In this document: positions 37,401 to 50,400 of the stretch, one piece after another
How positions within the stretch are numbered: position 1 is the first letter of the stretch
Layout of the letters: each line of letters starts with the position of its first letter
Program-made: the position numbers and the translations under genes
Assembly (NCBI GenBank): GCA_036874045.1
Contig: CM072337.1
Coordinates: 930,001 to 994,000, forward strand
Direction of reading: 5' to 3'
Source: Cymodocea nodosa
Taxonomy: Eukaryota > Streptophyta > Magnoliopsida > Alismatales > Cymodoceaceae
Length of the DNA: 64,000 nt
Notes under the pieces: model-generated
Told to the model about the DNA's origin: nothing
The model's database searches: none
What the model saw: only the letters and a program-made list of their open reading frames with translations

Positions 37401-40400
37401 TTTACTTTATAAAGTAATTTCTCTGTAGTATATGTTAAACTCTTCTGGTGTTTTCAGTATTTTTTTTCACAGATAACATGATATTTTGCAGGCAATTGAT
37501 CCAAGAACTCGCATGGTTTTGTTTAAAATGTTGAATCGAGGTGTCTTCCATGATATCAATGGCTGCATATCTACAGGGAAAGAAGTATGCTTTTAATCTT
37601 TTTTTCTTATAATTTCACTTGTACTATTTTTGTAAACTTTAGACATGGAGTAAAGCACATCTAGATGGTCTGCTAATCTCTTCTTTAAATAGTTACTCAA
37701 AAAAGTATTGTTTTTGGTGTTAATATTAAAATTCTTTTTCTCAAAGCTACAATTCTTAGAAGAAATGATGGGTTTGTTTTATGGGAAATATTATTTTTAG
37801 TATTTGTGGTATATAGGTGTTGGAAATAGTCTCACATTATTTAAGTAAAAACTAAATTTGGATTTATATATGTTGATTTTCTTTATTTATTATAAATTGA
37901 TTTTTAAATGAAATTTTACAGGACATTAGAGCAATTCGTGTACATCTATCTGTAGATACTTGTAGACATATAAATTAACCACATGTGAGGGAAAATATTA
38001 GAAATTGTCCTATGTCGTTTAAATGAAGATCGAACCTAGATTTATATATGTTGATTTATTTCACTTATTATTAATTGATTTTAAATTAGAATTTCACAAT
38101 GAGACTGTATATTTGTTTCTAGAGTATTATATGATAAGAAGATACCTTTAAAATTAAAAGAAAATTTCTATAATTTGTCATTTGCCCAACTAAATTTTAT
38201 GGCTTATAATGCTAGGCTGTAAAACATGATTATGTAAAAAATTAGTGTTGCTGAGACATATATGCTTAGATGGATGAGTGATACTATAAAGAATAAGCTA
38301 AAACATAATTTTATTAGAAATAGAATAGGAATTACACTAGTTGAAGATAAGAGAAAATTAGTTTAAGTAGATTGGTTATATCCTTAGGAGATTAAAGAAT
38401 ACACTAGTTAAGAGAGAAGAATTAATTAATGCAAAAGAAATTAAAAGGAGTAGAGAAAGGTCTAAAACTACTTTGTTAGGAATTGTGAAAAAAGATTTAA
38501 TTTTATGTAATTTAACTAAAGATTTGATTATAAATAGAAATACATGTGGCTGACTCCATGTAGTGAGATTACGATTTAGATTGTTGTTATGTTTTTCCAT
38601 TTGAATTTTATCCAATACCATTTCCTATGTATCTATATTCACATTATCATTTTATGTAAAATAAAATATTTACATGAAAATGAAAAATTAGGCTGTTATG
38701 GTGTTAGGTAGTGCAACTCTTCTATCATTTGATGTCCATCCATTAACATTATTACATATACTTACATTCACATTGTCACCATTTTGTCAAAAAAGGGTGA
38801 ATCAGCCCACCAACATCACTTCTTGTGTCATATAATGTACTAGAAAAGGTATGTGATATGCATAGTGGCATACTGAGCATTGGTTGACCTCGTTGGGCAG
38901 GCAAATGTTTACCATGCAACGAAAGCTGATGGTCAGGAACTTGCAATCAAAGTGTACAAAACTTCTGTACTAGTATTCAAGTACGTCACTTGTCCTCTTT
39001 TGCAAGAAACCATTATTAATGATTCCAACTTTTGTACGTTTATATTTGTTTTATTATAATCTTTATTTTTCAAATTTTCTGAATCATTTTATTTTGAACG
39101 GCTTGGATATACATTTATATTTGAAATCTGCATGATTTTATTGATGTCCTTGATTTGTTTTGCCTCAGGGATAGGGATCGATATGTTCAAGGTGACTATC
39201 GTTTCAGATTTGGATACTGCAAGCACAATCCACGCAAAATGGTGAAGACTTGGGCAGAAAAAGAAATGAGAAATCTGATGAGGTGATCATGATGGTGCTT
39301 GCCCATCTTACTATGGTTCTCTCTATAATTTATCCCATTCTAACTGATCCATTCCGGACAATTTTTGCTTAATAATTTGTATTTCACTGTGCTCATGCTT
39401 TGAGCCTTTACTGTGATTTTGTCCTTTTTAGTTTCTGTGTTTATAATTTGAGTGGTGCGTCTACTGCTCCCATGGAACCATCATTCTGTAGACTTAAGAC
39501 TAATCCACATAAGTCCTACCTTTTTGCTTAAGAGGCAACCTATCACATCTTTTGATCCCACAACAATCACGGGAGGAAATTCCAAACAACCATTTGTGAG
39601 TCCTTAAAGGGACACTTATGGGCATGGTATAGTCCTATATTTTTTCTCTATCTTGCAAGTAGCTAATGGACAAATTTCCCTTCCTTTTTGTTTTAAATTT
39701 TTACAAAGATTTCAAGCGACATTATAATTCCTTTCTTTGATTGCTTGTTAAATCTTTATCATTTGATATTTCTTATGTTTACTGTTAGATTGCTATATTC
39801 AGGTTCATTTTTCTGGTCTGTTTATGGTTATGAAATTTCACTGCCAATGGTTGCAGAGTGAAGGCTGCTGGAATCAAATGCCCCACACCAATTCTGTTGA
39901 GGCTCCATGTTTTAGTTATGGAATTTATAGGTATTAGAAAAAATTATGGAATACCCTAGTTATTATTGGGTTTGCTGTATTATATTTAACCACATTCAAT
40001 CTACATTTATATGAAAGCTTGTTACCTGTAAATGTTGAATGCATTGACAAAACTCTTTGTATTCATTGTTTGAATTATAGGAAAATCTGGATGGGCTGCA
40101 CCTCGTCTCAAGGATGCCGCTTTGACTGAAGACAAGCTACACGAATGTTACATGGAAGTAGGATATGTCTATTCCTTTTAACAAGATTGTAGCATTGCTA
40201 ATATTACCAAATGCTTTAGTACTTTTTCCTAAACAAATCTGAGCGTTAGTTTGAATGTGATTTACTTAGAAATAGGGGAAAAACTTTGTTTAACCATGGA
40301 ATCCATTTATATTTCATCCTGCTTTTTGATTGCATGATAAGTGATCAAAACCTGCATGGTAACTGATCAAAACCTGCGTGAGTCTCCCATCAATTCTCAG

Positions 40401-42524
40401 GGTTCATTTCTATGCAACCTTGCTTTCTATGTGGAAAGTCTGCTTGTAGGATTGCTCTGACCTCTAGTTTAGAAAAACTGCAACTTTTCTGTTTCGGACA
40501 CAATGTTTTCTCATCAGTCCATAAAACACAACTAGAAGTTATACATGACAATTTCATGTGTCCTCCAGTTTAAAAAAAACGCATTCTTTGTTATTGTCCT
40601 TTTTTTACCATTTAAGATTTGATTATGTGGACTTACACAAAGTAGGTTGTATTTGATGTAAATTTTAAGTGAAAAGGGTGTATGTCATGGTAAGTATTCT
40701 AAAGTTCATATATGTATGGTTTCCAAAAAAAAGATATATGTATAGAATTCTGTTTCTCTTTAACATATACTGTCCAAAAAGCTTTTTTGCATACACCCCA
40801 GTGCTGAACAATTTTATTACAGATAATTACAACAATGCGGACATTGTATCAAAAATGCAGATTGGTCCATGGAGATTTAAGCGAGTATAATATTCTTTAT
40901 TTTGAGGTATCTGAGGCATTATAGTTGGCCATTTTTTTCCCTTGATCTTTCATATGTTACCTGAATTCTAAACCAAAAAATGCACATGGTATTTATGATC
41001 GAGCTTTTTTGCAGGGACATTTATACATAATTGATGTGTCTCAATCCGTTGACTTGGACCATCCTTCTGCTTTAGAGTTCCTAAGGGAGGATTGCCTTCA
41101 TGTTTCAGTAAGTTGTATCCCATTACTTGCTAATAGCCTAATGCACCTTCCATCATTTGCTTATTGCACGCTGCATCCAACTTGTAAAACTATAAACCTG
41201 CTTGTCCTTTGTGCAGGATTTTTTTAAAAAACATGGAGTGGCAGTCATGACTGTAAAGGAACTATTTGATTTTATTATTGATCCATCGATTGCTGATGAT
41301 TCCGTGGATAACTACCTTGAAAAGGTTCATTCATGCTTTTGCATTTTGATTTCAATTTTTCATAATTGTTTTCCAACATTATCCAGCTATAATGGTCATA
41401 TATTTAACGCAGATTCAGCAGAGAATATTAGAAAGAGGAAATTTAACAACCCAGGAAGATGAAGTTGCATCCACGGTTTTTATCCAGGTATTTGATGAAC
41501 CACGTGCGTCTATGTTTTTAACAAGAAAAGTTGAGGAATCTAGCAGACAATATACTATGATGGCAGACATTTAAATTGTTTACCGTGCATCTTTCTTCCT
41601 TCAAAAATGTTTTTTAAATCTCAGTGAGACCACTAGCTATGAAATTCAATCAGACATTGTCATGTCTAAGAAGTTTGTAATTTTATGAAATTAGGAGCAA
41701 ATCAAATGTTCTCATTCCATTATTTTTATGATCGGTCTGAAGTAGATGGCTGCTATTAGTAACAACTAACACTTATACTTAAGGTCAAAAGAGTAGACAA
41801 CTATTAATTAAAATGGCTATTAATGAGAGTTAAATTGTAACATGGACATCTCCATAAGTTTTCTAACTTGTTTTTCTTTAAAATATTTTTCAGTTTTGTT
41901 TTGAAATCAAATACTAGCTGAATTACTTTTTTTTGAATGTCATATATGACAAGAAGTTGTGAAGTAGCCTTTTTTTTTTGTTCTCTCTGTTTTCTGTATA
42001 TTCTGATATTTCCAAAAACTCCTTTACTTTATGTTTGCGTGAATATCATCACCACTTTACACATAATGTTTTGCTGCAAGACACTGGAGCACGTGAAGAA
42101 ATGTGAGCAAGATATAGTTAATGTGACTATGCTTCAACACCCAACATCTGTTTACAAATCAACTCCACAAGACACTTATGACCAGCCATTGTTGGCATTT
42201 ATGAATACAAAAAGCGCAGCCCTCCAACAAGATTTGAAGCAACCGGTGGACAGCAAAGAAGGTGACGCTGATTTGAGCTTGCAGACAGTATCTCTGGATG
42301 CTGAAAGCGAAACAGATGCCGAAGGGAGCTCTGGAAGTGAGTCAGAAAATGGTTTACCTTTGTCTCATACGGGAAGCAGGATGATGCCCGCTGATAGAAA
42401 AGCAGCCAGAAAAGAGAACAAGAAGAAAGTGAAAGAGGAGAAAAGGGAAGCTCGTAAAACGAAGATTCCAAAGGCTGAAAAGAAACGGAAGAAGAAATTG
42501 GCCAAAGCCAAATGTACAAGGTAG
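34449..42524 (+). CDS. RIO1: RIO1-type atypical protein kinase/ATPase
   Basis: Twelve exons join in frame: 34449-34835, 34901-35029, 37492-37584, 38901-38980, 39169-39282, 39857-39930, 40081-40157, 40823-40906, 41015-41107, 41217-41324, 41413-41487 and 42081-42524, about 585 residues. An acidic N-terminus precedes the RIO domain. The ATP-loop area is '[14 protein letters not shown]', the lysine '[10 protein letters not shown]', the catalytic loop '[14 protein letters not shown]' and the metal-binding '[13 protein letters not shown]'. A long lysine-rich tail ('[15 protein letters not shown]') is typical of RIO1. RIO1 acts in late cytoplasmic maturation of the 40S subunit. The first intron after exon 2 is 2.5 kb and holds a MITE. 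Between exons 11 and 12 the usual '(S/T)YIP(K/R)' residues before 'TLEHV' are absent from the model, so a 15-nt microexon may be missed or lost. Confidence 0.92.
35576..36091. mobile_element. MITE-like element in RIO1 intron 2
   Basis: The 516-bp segment starts GGGGGTGTTAG and ends CTGCATTAACCCCC. Its ends form imperfect inverted repeats over about 35 bases, sharing 'GGGGGT', 'AGAAAGT' and 'AGGAAA'. CTAA precedes it, and ACTAA follows it. Internally it repeats 'gaaaatttgaag(a/g)tatt' units. It has no coding capacity. A related degraded copy appears at 61440-61960. Confidence 0.6.
37818..38098 (+). mobile_element. TRIM-like miniature LTR element in RIO1 intron
   Basis: Two direct repeats of exactly 103 bp (37818-37920 and 37996-38098) align without gaps and share, for example, 'gatttatatatgttgattt'. 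The first begins TGTTGGAAAT and ends TTTTACA, the second TATTAGAAAT and TTTCACA. The 75 bases between them begin with a primer-site-like 'gacattagagc' (compare TGGTATCAGAGC) and end with a purine-rich 'gagggaaaa'. This is the architecture of a terminal-repeat retrotransposon in miniature. Flanking bases (atagg and atgag) give only a weak target duplication, consistent with age. Confidence 0.75.
38205..38595 (+). mobile_element. RTE-type LINE 3' fragment in RIO1 intron
   Basis: The sequence parallels the fragment at 7740-8290: 'ataatgctaggctgtaaaacatgat' near 38207, then 'agtagagaaaggtctaaaactac' and the 3' tail 'catgtggctgactccatgta'. It is full of stops and ends in 'gattgttgttatg'. Confidence 0.7.
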
Positions 42525-42869
42525 TAGTGATACCATTCTTACATCGCTCCAAATATAATTTAAAAGTGTCTTCTTTCTTCCTTCTTTTTTATAACTTACC
42601 TGCATTTTTTGAAATCGATTTCCAATTCTTATTCAAACATATGATTTCTTTTGCCACTCTAGTTGTTGTGAGGAAATAAAACATTTTAGTAGGCATGGCT
42701 AACTGCAACATGAAGCAATATTCCACTTGTCTTATTTTAGTAGGCATGAACAGCTAGTGTTTGATTTACAAATGCCTTGGCTTATTATTGCAAAAAATTT
42801 CAGCATTGGTGATAGGAAAGATGTTGTCATGTACATCTGTGGCATATGGTCTGAACTCATATTGTAAAT

Positions 42870-43052
42870 TTGAAGTATGTGCAGTGGATGGAACAGCAAG
42901 TTAATCTGTACAAAGAAGATAAAATTAGATGGAAAGATCCACACGTCCTGATTAGTTTGACAGACATGGTACATAAAAGGTGTTCTGTAATTGTTGGCGC
43001 CGTGCCAAACAAAGGATTTGAACCGAAACCCATGTACCAAGCCGTCACTTGA
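42870..43052 (+). other. Unrecognised 60-codon frame after RIO1
   Basis: A frame beginning near a good acceptor ('gtatgtgcag', ending at 42885) reads 'WMEQQVNLYKEDKIRWKDP' and 'MVHKRCSVIVGAVPNKGFEP', then stops. It is less AT-rich than its flanks and looks like a real exon. I cannot name the family. It is not in frame with an alternative last exon of RIO1. A gene fragment or a terminal exon of an otherwise unseen transcript are both possible. Confidence 0.35.
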
Positions 43053-43279
43053 CCAATCCCCTGGATTTGACTGTGGAAAAAGTGATGAAATACCATGGAA
43101 CAAAATCTATACAACAAAGAGGACGTGTGAACAACCTTTCCTTTGATCATCGTCTGGCGAAAACTATTTCCGTTCACGAGCGTCTTTGCGAAGATATTCT
43201 TATTTTTATAAATAGAACGTGCAAATGCCTTTTTGGACTCACCGTAAAAGGGAAAATATTTACTCGTTATCATTAAGGA

Positions 43280-46200
43280 GTGGTTTGTGCACGTGGAATT
43301 GGACGAATTTTTTTTTTTTCTCCTAAGGACTTTGTATATTTGTAGATGAAAAGTGAATTTTGTCTGTTTGGTAAATCTTGAAATTTGTTTTTTGAGTTTA
43401 AATGGTTGAAAATTAGTTTTCATCTTATTCGTCATCTTCTTTTTTATGTTTCTCACTTATGTGTTTGGTTTTTATGAAAAATTACGATAAGATTGTTGGA
43501 AAAAGAGAGAAAGTTCTCTCTGATTATTTTAATTTATTATTTAAGATTTTTATTAAAAAATAATTTTATTCAATTTTATCATGTGTATAAATATTTAAAT
43601 TTTAATTTTTATTAAATTTTTGAATATGTATAAATATTTGAATTTGAATTTTTTTTATTAAATTTTACAAAATTTAAATTTTATAAAATTCAAATTTTAA
43701 ATACACAAACCTTCCGTGAAGTTCGTGTTGGTTGTGCTCATGCGAGCTATATTATGCTGAGAGAGGGGAGAAAGAGGTGCTTCAATTACGATTCAATGTT
43801 AAGTTGATTTTTAGATATATTGAATTACATAATTAATAAGTTAAATTGATATTAACATAATACTTTTATAAATGATATACCGGATTTAATATAAACTTCT
43901 GAGTTTTATAGATTTGATATATCGATTTACAATTGAGATAGACAAATTTTATAAATATTTGTGATATGTCATTTTTATAAATAGTTTATTATTTTTAAAA
44001 AATAAACTCATATTGTATTCGTATTCAGATCAAGTTATATTAATACAATTTAGTTTCGTAAAATGTATATTGGATCGATCAACATCGTGATTTGATCGTG
44101 TCAAGTCGAGATGATGCAATTAGTCTTGTTCAATTAACATCTTTGTCTTCGTGACACCTGTCATATCTTTTTTTTATTTATTTACAATATTACTCAGAAT
44201 CAACGTAAATATTCATATCCTTGAAGCCTTACACTCAACAAACGACCAAAATCGTTGGATTTTTCTTTTCTGGAATAATGTGCAGAATCACGATTTTAGG
44301 ATAATCTACGTGTCCAACATCCTTCCCGATCCAGAGTAAGCTTGAAATTACCACTCAATCAAAATTGCATCCGATGATTATACAATGGCGTCCCAATGAG
44401 TTAATTAGTTCTACTTCTTTTTGTAGAATAACATGCATGTATTTTATTTAACATCTTCATTTAAAATAATAAGTCCTTTTAAATTTCTTACATTTTTTCC
44501 TACTTTATCACACATCATTAAATAAAAATGAATAATCTAAAATGCTAACTCACACAATTGGCATGTAGTACCGGTATTCTTCTTGGATGTTTACGTCCTT
44601 AGATTTACATCTTAAGTCTGGTTCATCTAATTTTTCTGACATTGGTAAGAGTACGTCATTATCAAAATTCAAACTTTGGTAATGGTATTTGACTATTTAT
44701 TTAGTCCCGGTCAATTCAACTACTTCAATTGGCCTACAAATATTGGTTGTGAGTTTTTCATTCACCATCATTTCTTAATAAAAGCCATGACCATCACTAT
44801 TTGTGACTACACCAGTAACAGTCCTCATCAACTCAACCACTTAGATTAATTGCCTCATACATGATATTGACATTCTTTTGATATTGATTGTGGTTTTTGC
44901 ATTTATTAATATTTGAATCCTAATAGACTTTTAAATGTCCTCACTTGTGATTATACTTCCCTTATTTGAACTTTCAAAATGAACTACCCTTCTCTGTGGT
45001 GGCTCTTGACCACCAAAAAATATATATATATATATATAATTTATTTATTTATATAATCCATCTAGGTCGACCAATATTCCAACAGGTTCCACTTATAATA
45101 CCTATTCTTTGACGATGGCAATGATTTTTATATTCGTCAAATTTCTCGAACTTTAACAAAAATTATAATTATCAACCGAACTATTATAATCGTTATATAT
45201 TCTACTTACATCTCTTCGTCAACATTCCATGGAGTCAGAACTTTTGACGGCTGGCTCCACGAAAGAAGGCCTCCCACGTAAGAATATATTACTTTCGTAG
45301 GAAAAAATATAATATATTGATTTTTTTTAAAAAAAAAGAATGTTTATAATTTATAATCGATCAAGATAAAAATACCAAATAAAATGAACGCCCTTGGGTT
45401 AATTGTTCAAGGCAAATATTTATCGGACCTGTCAATCGACCACCAACGGTACGTAATTAGTTGGGCAACGCGTTGGTTGCTGTCGTCAAATTATCAACGA
45501 AAGAAGACCAAAAAGAAAAAGAGTAAAAAGTTTAATTTAAAATTAATTAACAGTAATTTTTCATTGTTTTTTCTTACTTATGACTTTTTTAGAAATATTT
45601 TCCACACCTACGAGTAATTAAAATCAAATTGACAATAAATACCAGATTCTCTTTTATATAATATCAGGTTCATTTTTTAGAAAAAATGTTAATGTAAACA
45701 CTCACGTCATTGTCTATCATCGGTATTTAAAAATGATATATCAATTTCATTTTCAGTATGCTATTTTTTATCCTTCATAAATTTTACAATGCGTCCTGAC
45801 TCATGTTAATAAAGCACATTATATTAATATCTCACTTATAAATCACACATGTATATATTATACTAAATTCTTTTTTTTACATTAAAATCAAATTTAATAT
45901 GTTGTTTTAGATAATCATAATAAAAAAATACTGTAAACGTTTACAATAAAAATAACTTCTTCTTCTTTTTTCTTTTATAAGTTTATCACATCGCATCCAC
46001 CCGTCAGTTTTTTTTTTTTATAAAAAATTTAAAGTTACGAGTTGAACAAATGCAAGACCACATAAAAAAATAACCAAAGACGCGTCCGAAATTGAATTCA
46101 TTTTTAATGAAGTTTTTAATTAATAAATTAAAGTAATTAATTACTTACATTAATCAATTAACATGTTATAAAAATAGATTTGTATATATCATTTATCAAT

Positions 46201-46550
46201 TAATTAAGTATAAACATATATCTATATTCATGTATTCTATGATTATTTTTGAGATTAAAAAATTCAAAAGTAGAATATTTTAATTGAAATTGTAAAATAT
46301 GATCATCGTGTCGTCATAAAAAATAAGATTTTTGTTATGTTTAAATTCTAGAAGATTCTGAATTTAAGATTTAAGAAAATTTTTTTCTTAAAGTTTAACT
46401 GAAAATAAAATTTATTTTCCATTAAAAAATAAATTCCACCTATACACAAATATACCTCAATCAAAATTTGACAGAAAATAAATTTCTTTTTACCAAACTC
46501 TAATTACACAAAACCTCCTGAATGATAATAATAATCTTACCAACAAAATA
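43280..46550. other. AT-rich spacer upstream of ACLB
   Basis: No gene was recognised. The stretch is highly AT-rich and includes a TA microsatellite at about 45021-45038 and several homopolymer runs. Confidence 0.5.
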
Positions 46551-46659
46551 GTGGTTCTGGGTTCACACCCACCCGTCGGGGGCGTTGCCATCGAACAAAC
46601 GCAAGACCACACCAACCACGCTCCCGAGGCCGACTTTAAAACTTCCCGGTCGACCGAAA

Positions 46660-46831
46660 CAGCACGTGACAGGAGACGTGGCCCAACGAACACGTGCGAC
46701 GCAACAACCAAACCAACAACGCACCTCTTCTTCTCTCATCCGGAGCGGTAGATGGCTAATGACAAGAAGGCTCGCCAACGCCCTCCTATATATATATATA
46801 CATAAGCGTCGTCCTCCGCCCTTCCTCCACT
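46660..46831 (+). promoter_or_regulatory. ACLB promoter
   Basis: Two ACGTG-core motifs (gcacgtgac at about 46662-46670 and acacgtgcg at about 46690-46698) of the G-box/ABRE type flank a 'ggccca' motif. A long TATA element ('ctatatatatatatac') lies at about 46785-46801. The transcribed leader probably begins shortly after, in a CT-rich stretch around 46810-46887. Confidence 0.5.
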
Positions 46832-47421
46832 AACACTGCCCTCGCACTCCCGTTTGCCGCCGCAGATCCCTCCGTCATCCGCGCGAGGTACATTCTTCGC
46901 TACCTCTCCCCTTCTCTCCCTCGATTTGTCCATGGATGGATGGATCGTTGAATTCGCTGGTTGTCTAGTGTTTGTTCTTGGATCAGGGGGAGTTCGGTGG
47001 GAGTAGGTGGACGGGGGATCGGCCGTAGGGACGTTTGCTGGAGGATATGGTGGGAGTGTGGCGAGATCGTGGTCGGATCGGATCGGATCGGATCGTGGAT
47101 GTGTTTTCTGTAGGAATGATCTGTTATCGTGGTTTAGTGAAGCGTTAGAAGAGAGTTGGGAATTACGCTTGGATTGCGGTGATCTCAAGGAATGATGAGT
47201 CTTTGGATTGTGTGTTTGCGTTTTAAGAGGATCATAGATGTGGATCTCTTCGTTTACGTAATTGTGTGTTTGAAAAAGGACTGGAAGTTCAATCTAGCTT
47301 CAAATGTAGTCTCAGACATGAGGCTAAAACCAACTAATATCACTTTTTATTCACTTAATAAGCCCAGTTCCTCAATAAGTTCCGTATTTATTGCAGGCTT
47401 GATCATATTCTGTACGATACA
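46832..47421 (+). other. ACLB 5' UTR with intron
   Basis: A noncoding first exon appears to end at 46887 (GCGCGAG|GTACAT), and the next exon begins at 47397 after 'tattgcag', 25 bases before the ATG. The intron contains a GGATC pentamer run at about 47073-47096. The splice sites are inferred from consensus and composition. Confidence 0.55.
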
Positions 47422-50400
47422 ATGGCTACCGGGCAGATTTTTTCTCGAAACACCCAGGCATTGTTCTACAACTACAAGCAACTACCAGTTCAAAGGATGC
47501 TTGATTTTGATTTTCTATGCGGTTTGTATTTTTTTTTTTTTCTCCAAAACTTAATGCAAGCATTTTCGGAGCCAATTTCAGCATCATTCCTATCATGTTA
47601 TTAAAATATAAGATCCTTCAATCTCCTTGTTCAGGTAGGGAAACTCCTTCAGTAGCAGGCATTATTAACCCTGGTTCCGAGGGATTCCAAAAATTATTTT
47701 TTGGACAGGAGGAGATTGCCATTCCAGTTCATTCAACGTGAGTATACCAATCTGTTTACGCTTACGGATTTTAATTCTGAGACCTGTAGCAACAGCTAGA
47801 AACTTTGTTGGTGATATTGGTGTATCTTGGCATACTTGAAGAAAACAATGTGTATTGGAATTTCTCACTGCAGAACGAATTTTATATTTCTTGTGTAAGT
47901 ACACAATATAATGATATATATATCTCGAATAAGTGTAAGTGCACATTTTGGTCATGACATAGGTTGAATTGCTTTCTATTAGACCTATCAACTTTGTAGT
48001 TTGACATCAAAAGTGAATTTAAGTAAGTCGGCGTTCCTACACACTTTTGCTTGCCATTCTCTTGTTTGTCTGTTTACATCTATAATATTAAGAGAACAGT
48101 CCTCCCTTGGACTGGCCTTTTTTTTCCTAAAAAAATACATGATATTATTGAATAATTCTATTCTCCTAATCAATAAAACCTTACCATCTTCCTAAATCCA
48201 AAAAAAAAAAATCCTTTTTGAAAACAATGCTAGCAATTGTGAATTAATCAAAATTTAAATTGTCAATAAAATAAATAAATTACCAAAAAATCCTAAATTA
48301 TATCAGTTTCCCTTGTAGATTTCCTACGTCACCATTAATACTCTCTAATAGCTATTAGTGAATTTTTAAATTGCTTAGTTATGATACATCCTAATTGTCT
48401 TTATTAGCAACTGAAATTTTTGAATCTGTAACTGCTGTTATTTTTTAATTTATTATCAAATTAAACACAGGCCATCTTGGAAAAGATCTTGCAAAGAATT
48501 TTAAGCAAATTTTAATTGAATTTCTAATTATTGGATATAATTATAGCCAACTAATTGAAATACTAATCCAAATTTTCAAATTGGACAATAGCAAATTAGC
48601 ATTTTGACTACTAAGTCTATTTTGTTTACCATAAATCCACAATACAGATATTTAATAATTAATTAATTAATTAAATTTTCAACTTGTCTACCTCTTATCT
48701 TAATTTAAATATAAAATATTAAAAGATAATTTTATTCATTAAAATTTATTAATTTAAATATTATCATGTACAATTTGCACGTGCTTTTCACTAGTTCTAG
48801 GAAATTAAACATGGCATGCTGCATCCATGATCAAAGGTGTACTTCATTAGGACCCAAAAAAATATTTTTGTCATTTATGGAGATAAAATATGTACAATTG
48901 GATACACTTTGATTGGTGTCTCATGCATTAGGTTTGCCTTTTATAGATTTCCTTCACAAACAGTGCTTGTTATGCCTGTTGATCCTGTCATCCGAATTGA
49001 ATCTTTCCATTGCTCATTAGGTGGTACTTAGCAACAGCTATTTAAGAGAACTTTGGCTTGGCGAGGTTTTTTTTTCTATTTCTTTCTAAGTGTCTAACAT
49101 CTATGGCATAATGCCATAGCAAATTGTAGTCAAAACAATATTTGAGAGCGTGAATATTCCTTTCCAAGTATGACAGCTGACATAATTAAAATATTTTTCC
49201 ATGCGCTTTATTTATTTGTTTTCTTTTAGCAAAGGTACAAAAATTTCATTGAGTGACCAGACCTCTTATTTTGTGGAATTATCTCTGCCAAACTTATTGG
49301 CAAGTTCAACTTCATAAAAGTTTGTCTTTAACCATGTATATACTTTTAGAAATTTATGACTCAAATTTAGCTTTCTGTGACATGATTTCCAGTATTGAGG
49401 CTGCTTGCAGTGCACATCCCACAGCTGATGTTTTCATTAATTTTGCCTCATTCAGAAGGTCAGCCTCTGATAAACCATATTGATGCAATTGATGATAACC
49501 GCTTTATTACAAAGCTGTGTAGTTTTTTTCACTTTCAGTGCAGCTGCCTCTTCTATGACTGCCCTGAAGCAACAAACCATCAAAGTTGTAGCAATTATAG
49601 CAGAGGGTGTTCCAGAACTGGACACCAAGCTGTTGATTGCATATGCACAGGCTAATAATAAGGTGGGTTATAGCAATACATATGATTTGCTGTTTATCAA
49701 CATCTTTCATTGATTACATTGGATTTGCATTTTTTGTCCATTACAACTTTATATTACATAAACGCCTAAAGCATATACTAGTCTGCTGGAGGCTAATCAT
49801 GTTGCACTTTATCCATTAGTCATTTTCTGAGTAGTAGATATTAGTCTTTTTTTGTTGTAAAATAATTAATTTATATTAAATACAGGTTGTAATTGGTCCT
49901 GCTACTGTTGGAGGAATTCAAGCTGGAGCTTTTAAGATCGGAGATACAGCTGGTACCCTTGACAACATAATCCAGTGCAAGCTTTACAGACCTGGTTCTG
50001 TGGGCTTTGTGTCTAAATCGGTATTTCCTTATTGCCTTTTTTTTTTTTGAACAAATGATCATGGTTTATCTGATGCGTCTGCCAGAGGGGCACATGTTTT
50101 TGGACTTATCTCACACCATTTGGTTAGGAACTTGAGTGTAACTACGCTTGTTTTCCCTTGTGCAGTTGGTTGCTTTGTAACTTTTCTGTAGCTCTACTTC
50201 ATTTAACATAAATATACTTAGGAAACAGTTCTGTTGTTAACAGAATGATGTAATTCTTAATAAATGTAATGCATCTGTGATTCTGTGGAAGATTGTTATA
50301 TCATATTTCCTGCATGAAAGTGATTGTATGCTTGAGGTATTTAAATTGTAATCAAGGTAATGCAAGGAAGAAATTGATAATACAAGGAACAAAATAGTGG

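Noticed and set aside
41937-42080. Upstream extension of RIO1 exon 12 including 'IFPKTP', similar to the missing 'YIPKTL'
   Set aside because: The bases are intronic in character (T-rich) and no AG acceptor lies in a suitable position. The similarity is probably chance.
42857-43456. 199-codon minus-strand frame
   Set aside because: Lysine- and phenylalanine-rich composition from AT-rich DNA, antisense to the more protein-like 42870 frame, with no recognisable motif.
46736-47188. 150-codon minus-strand frame over the ACLB leader
   Set aside because: It covers the ACLB promoter, leader and intron in antisense. Its Pro/Arg/Ser composition reflects GC-rich leader DNA.
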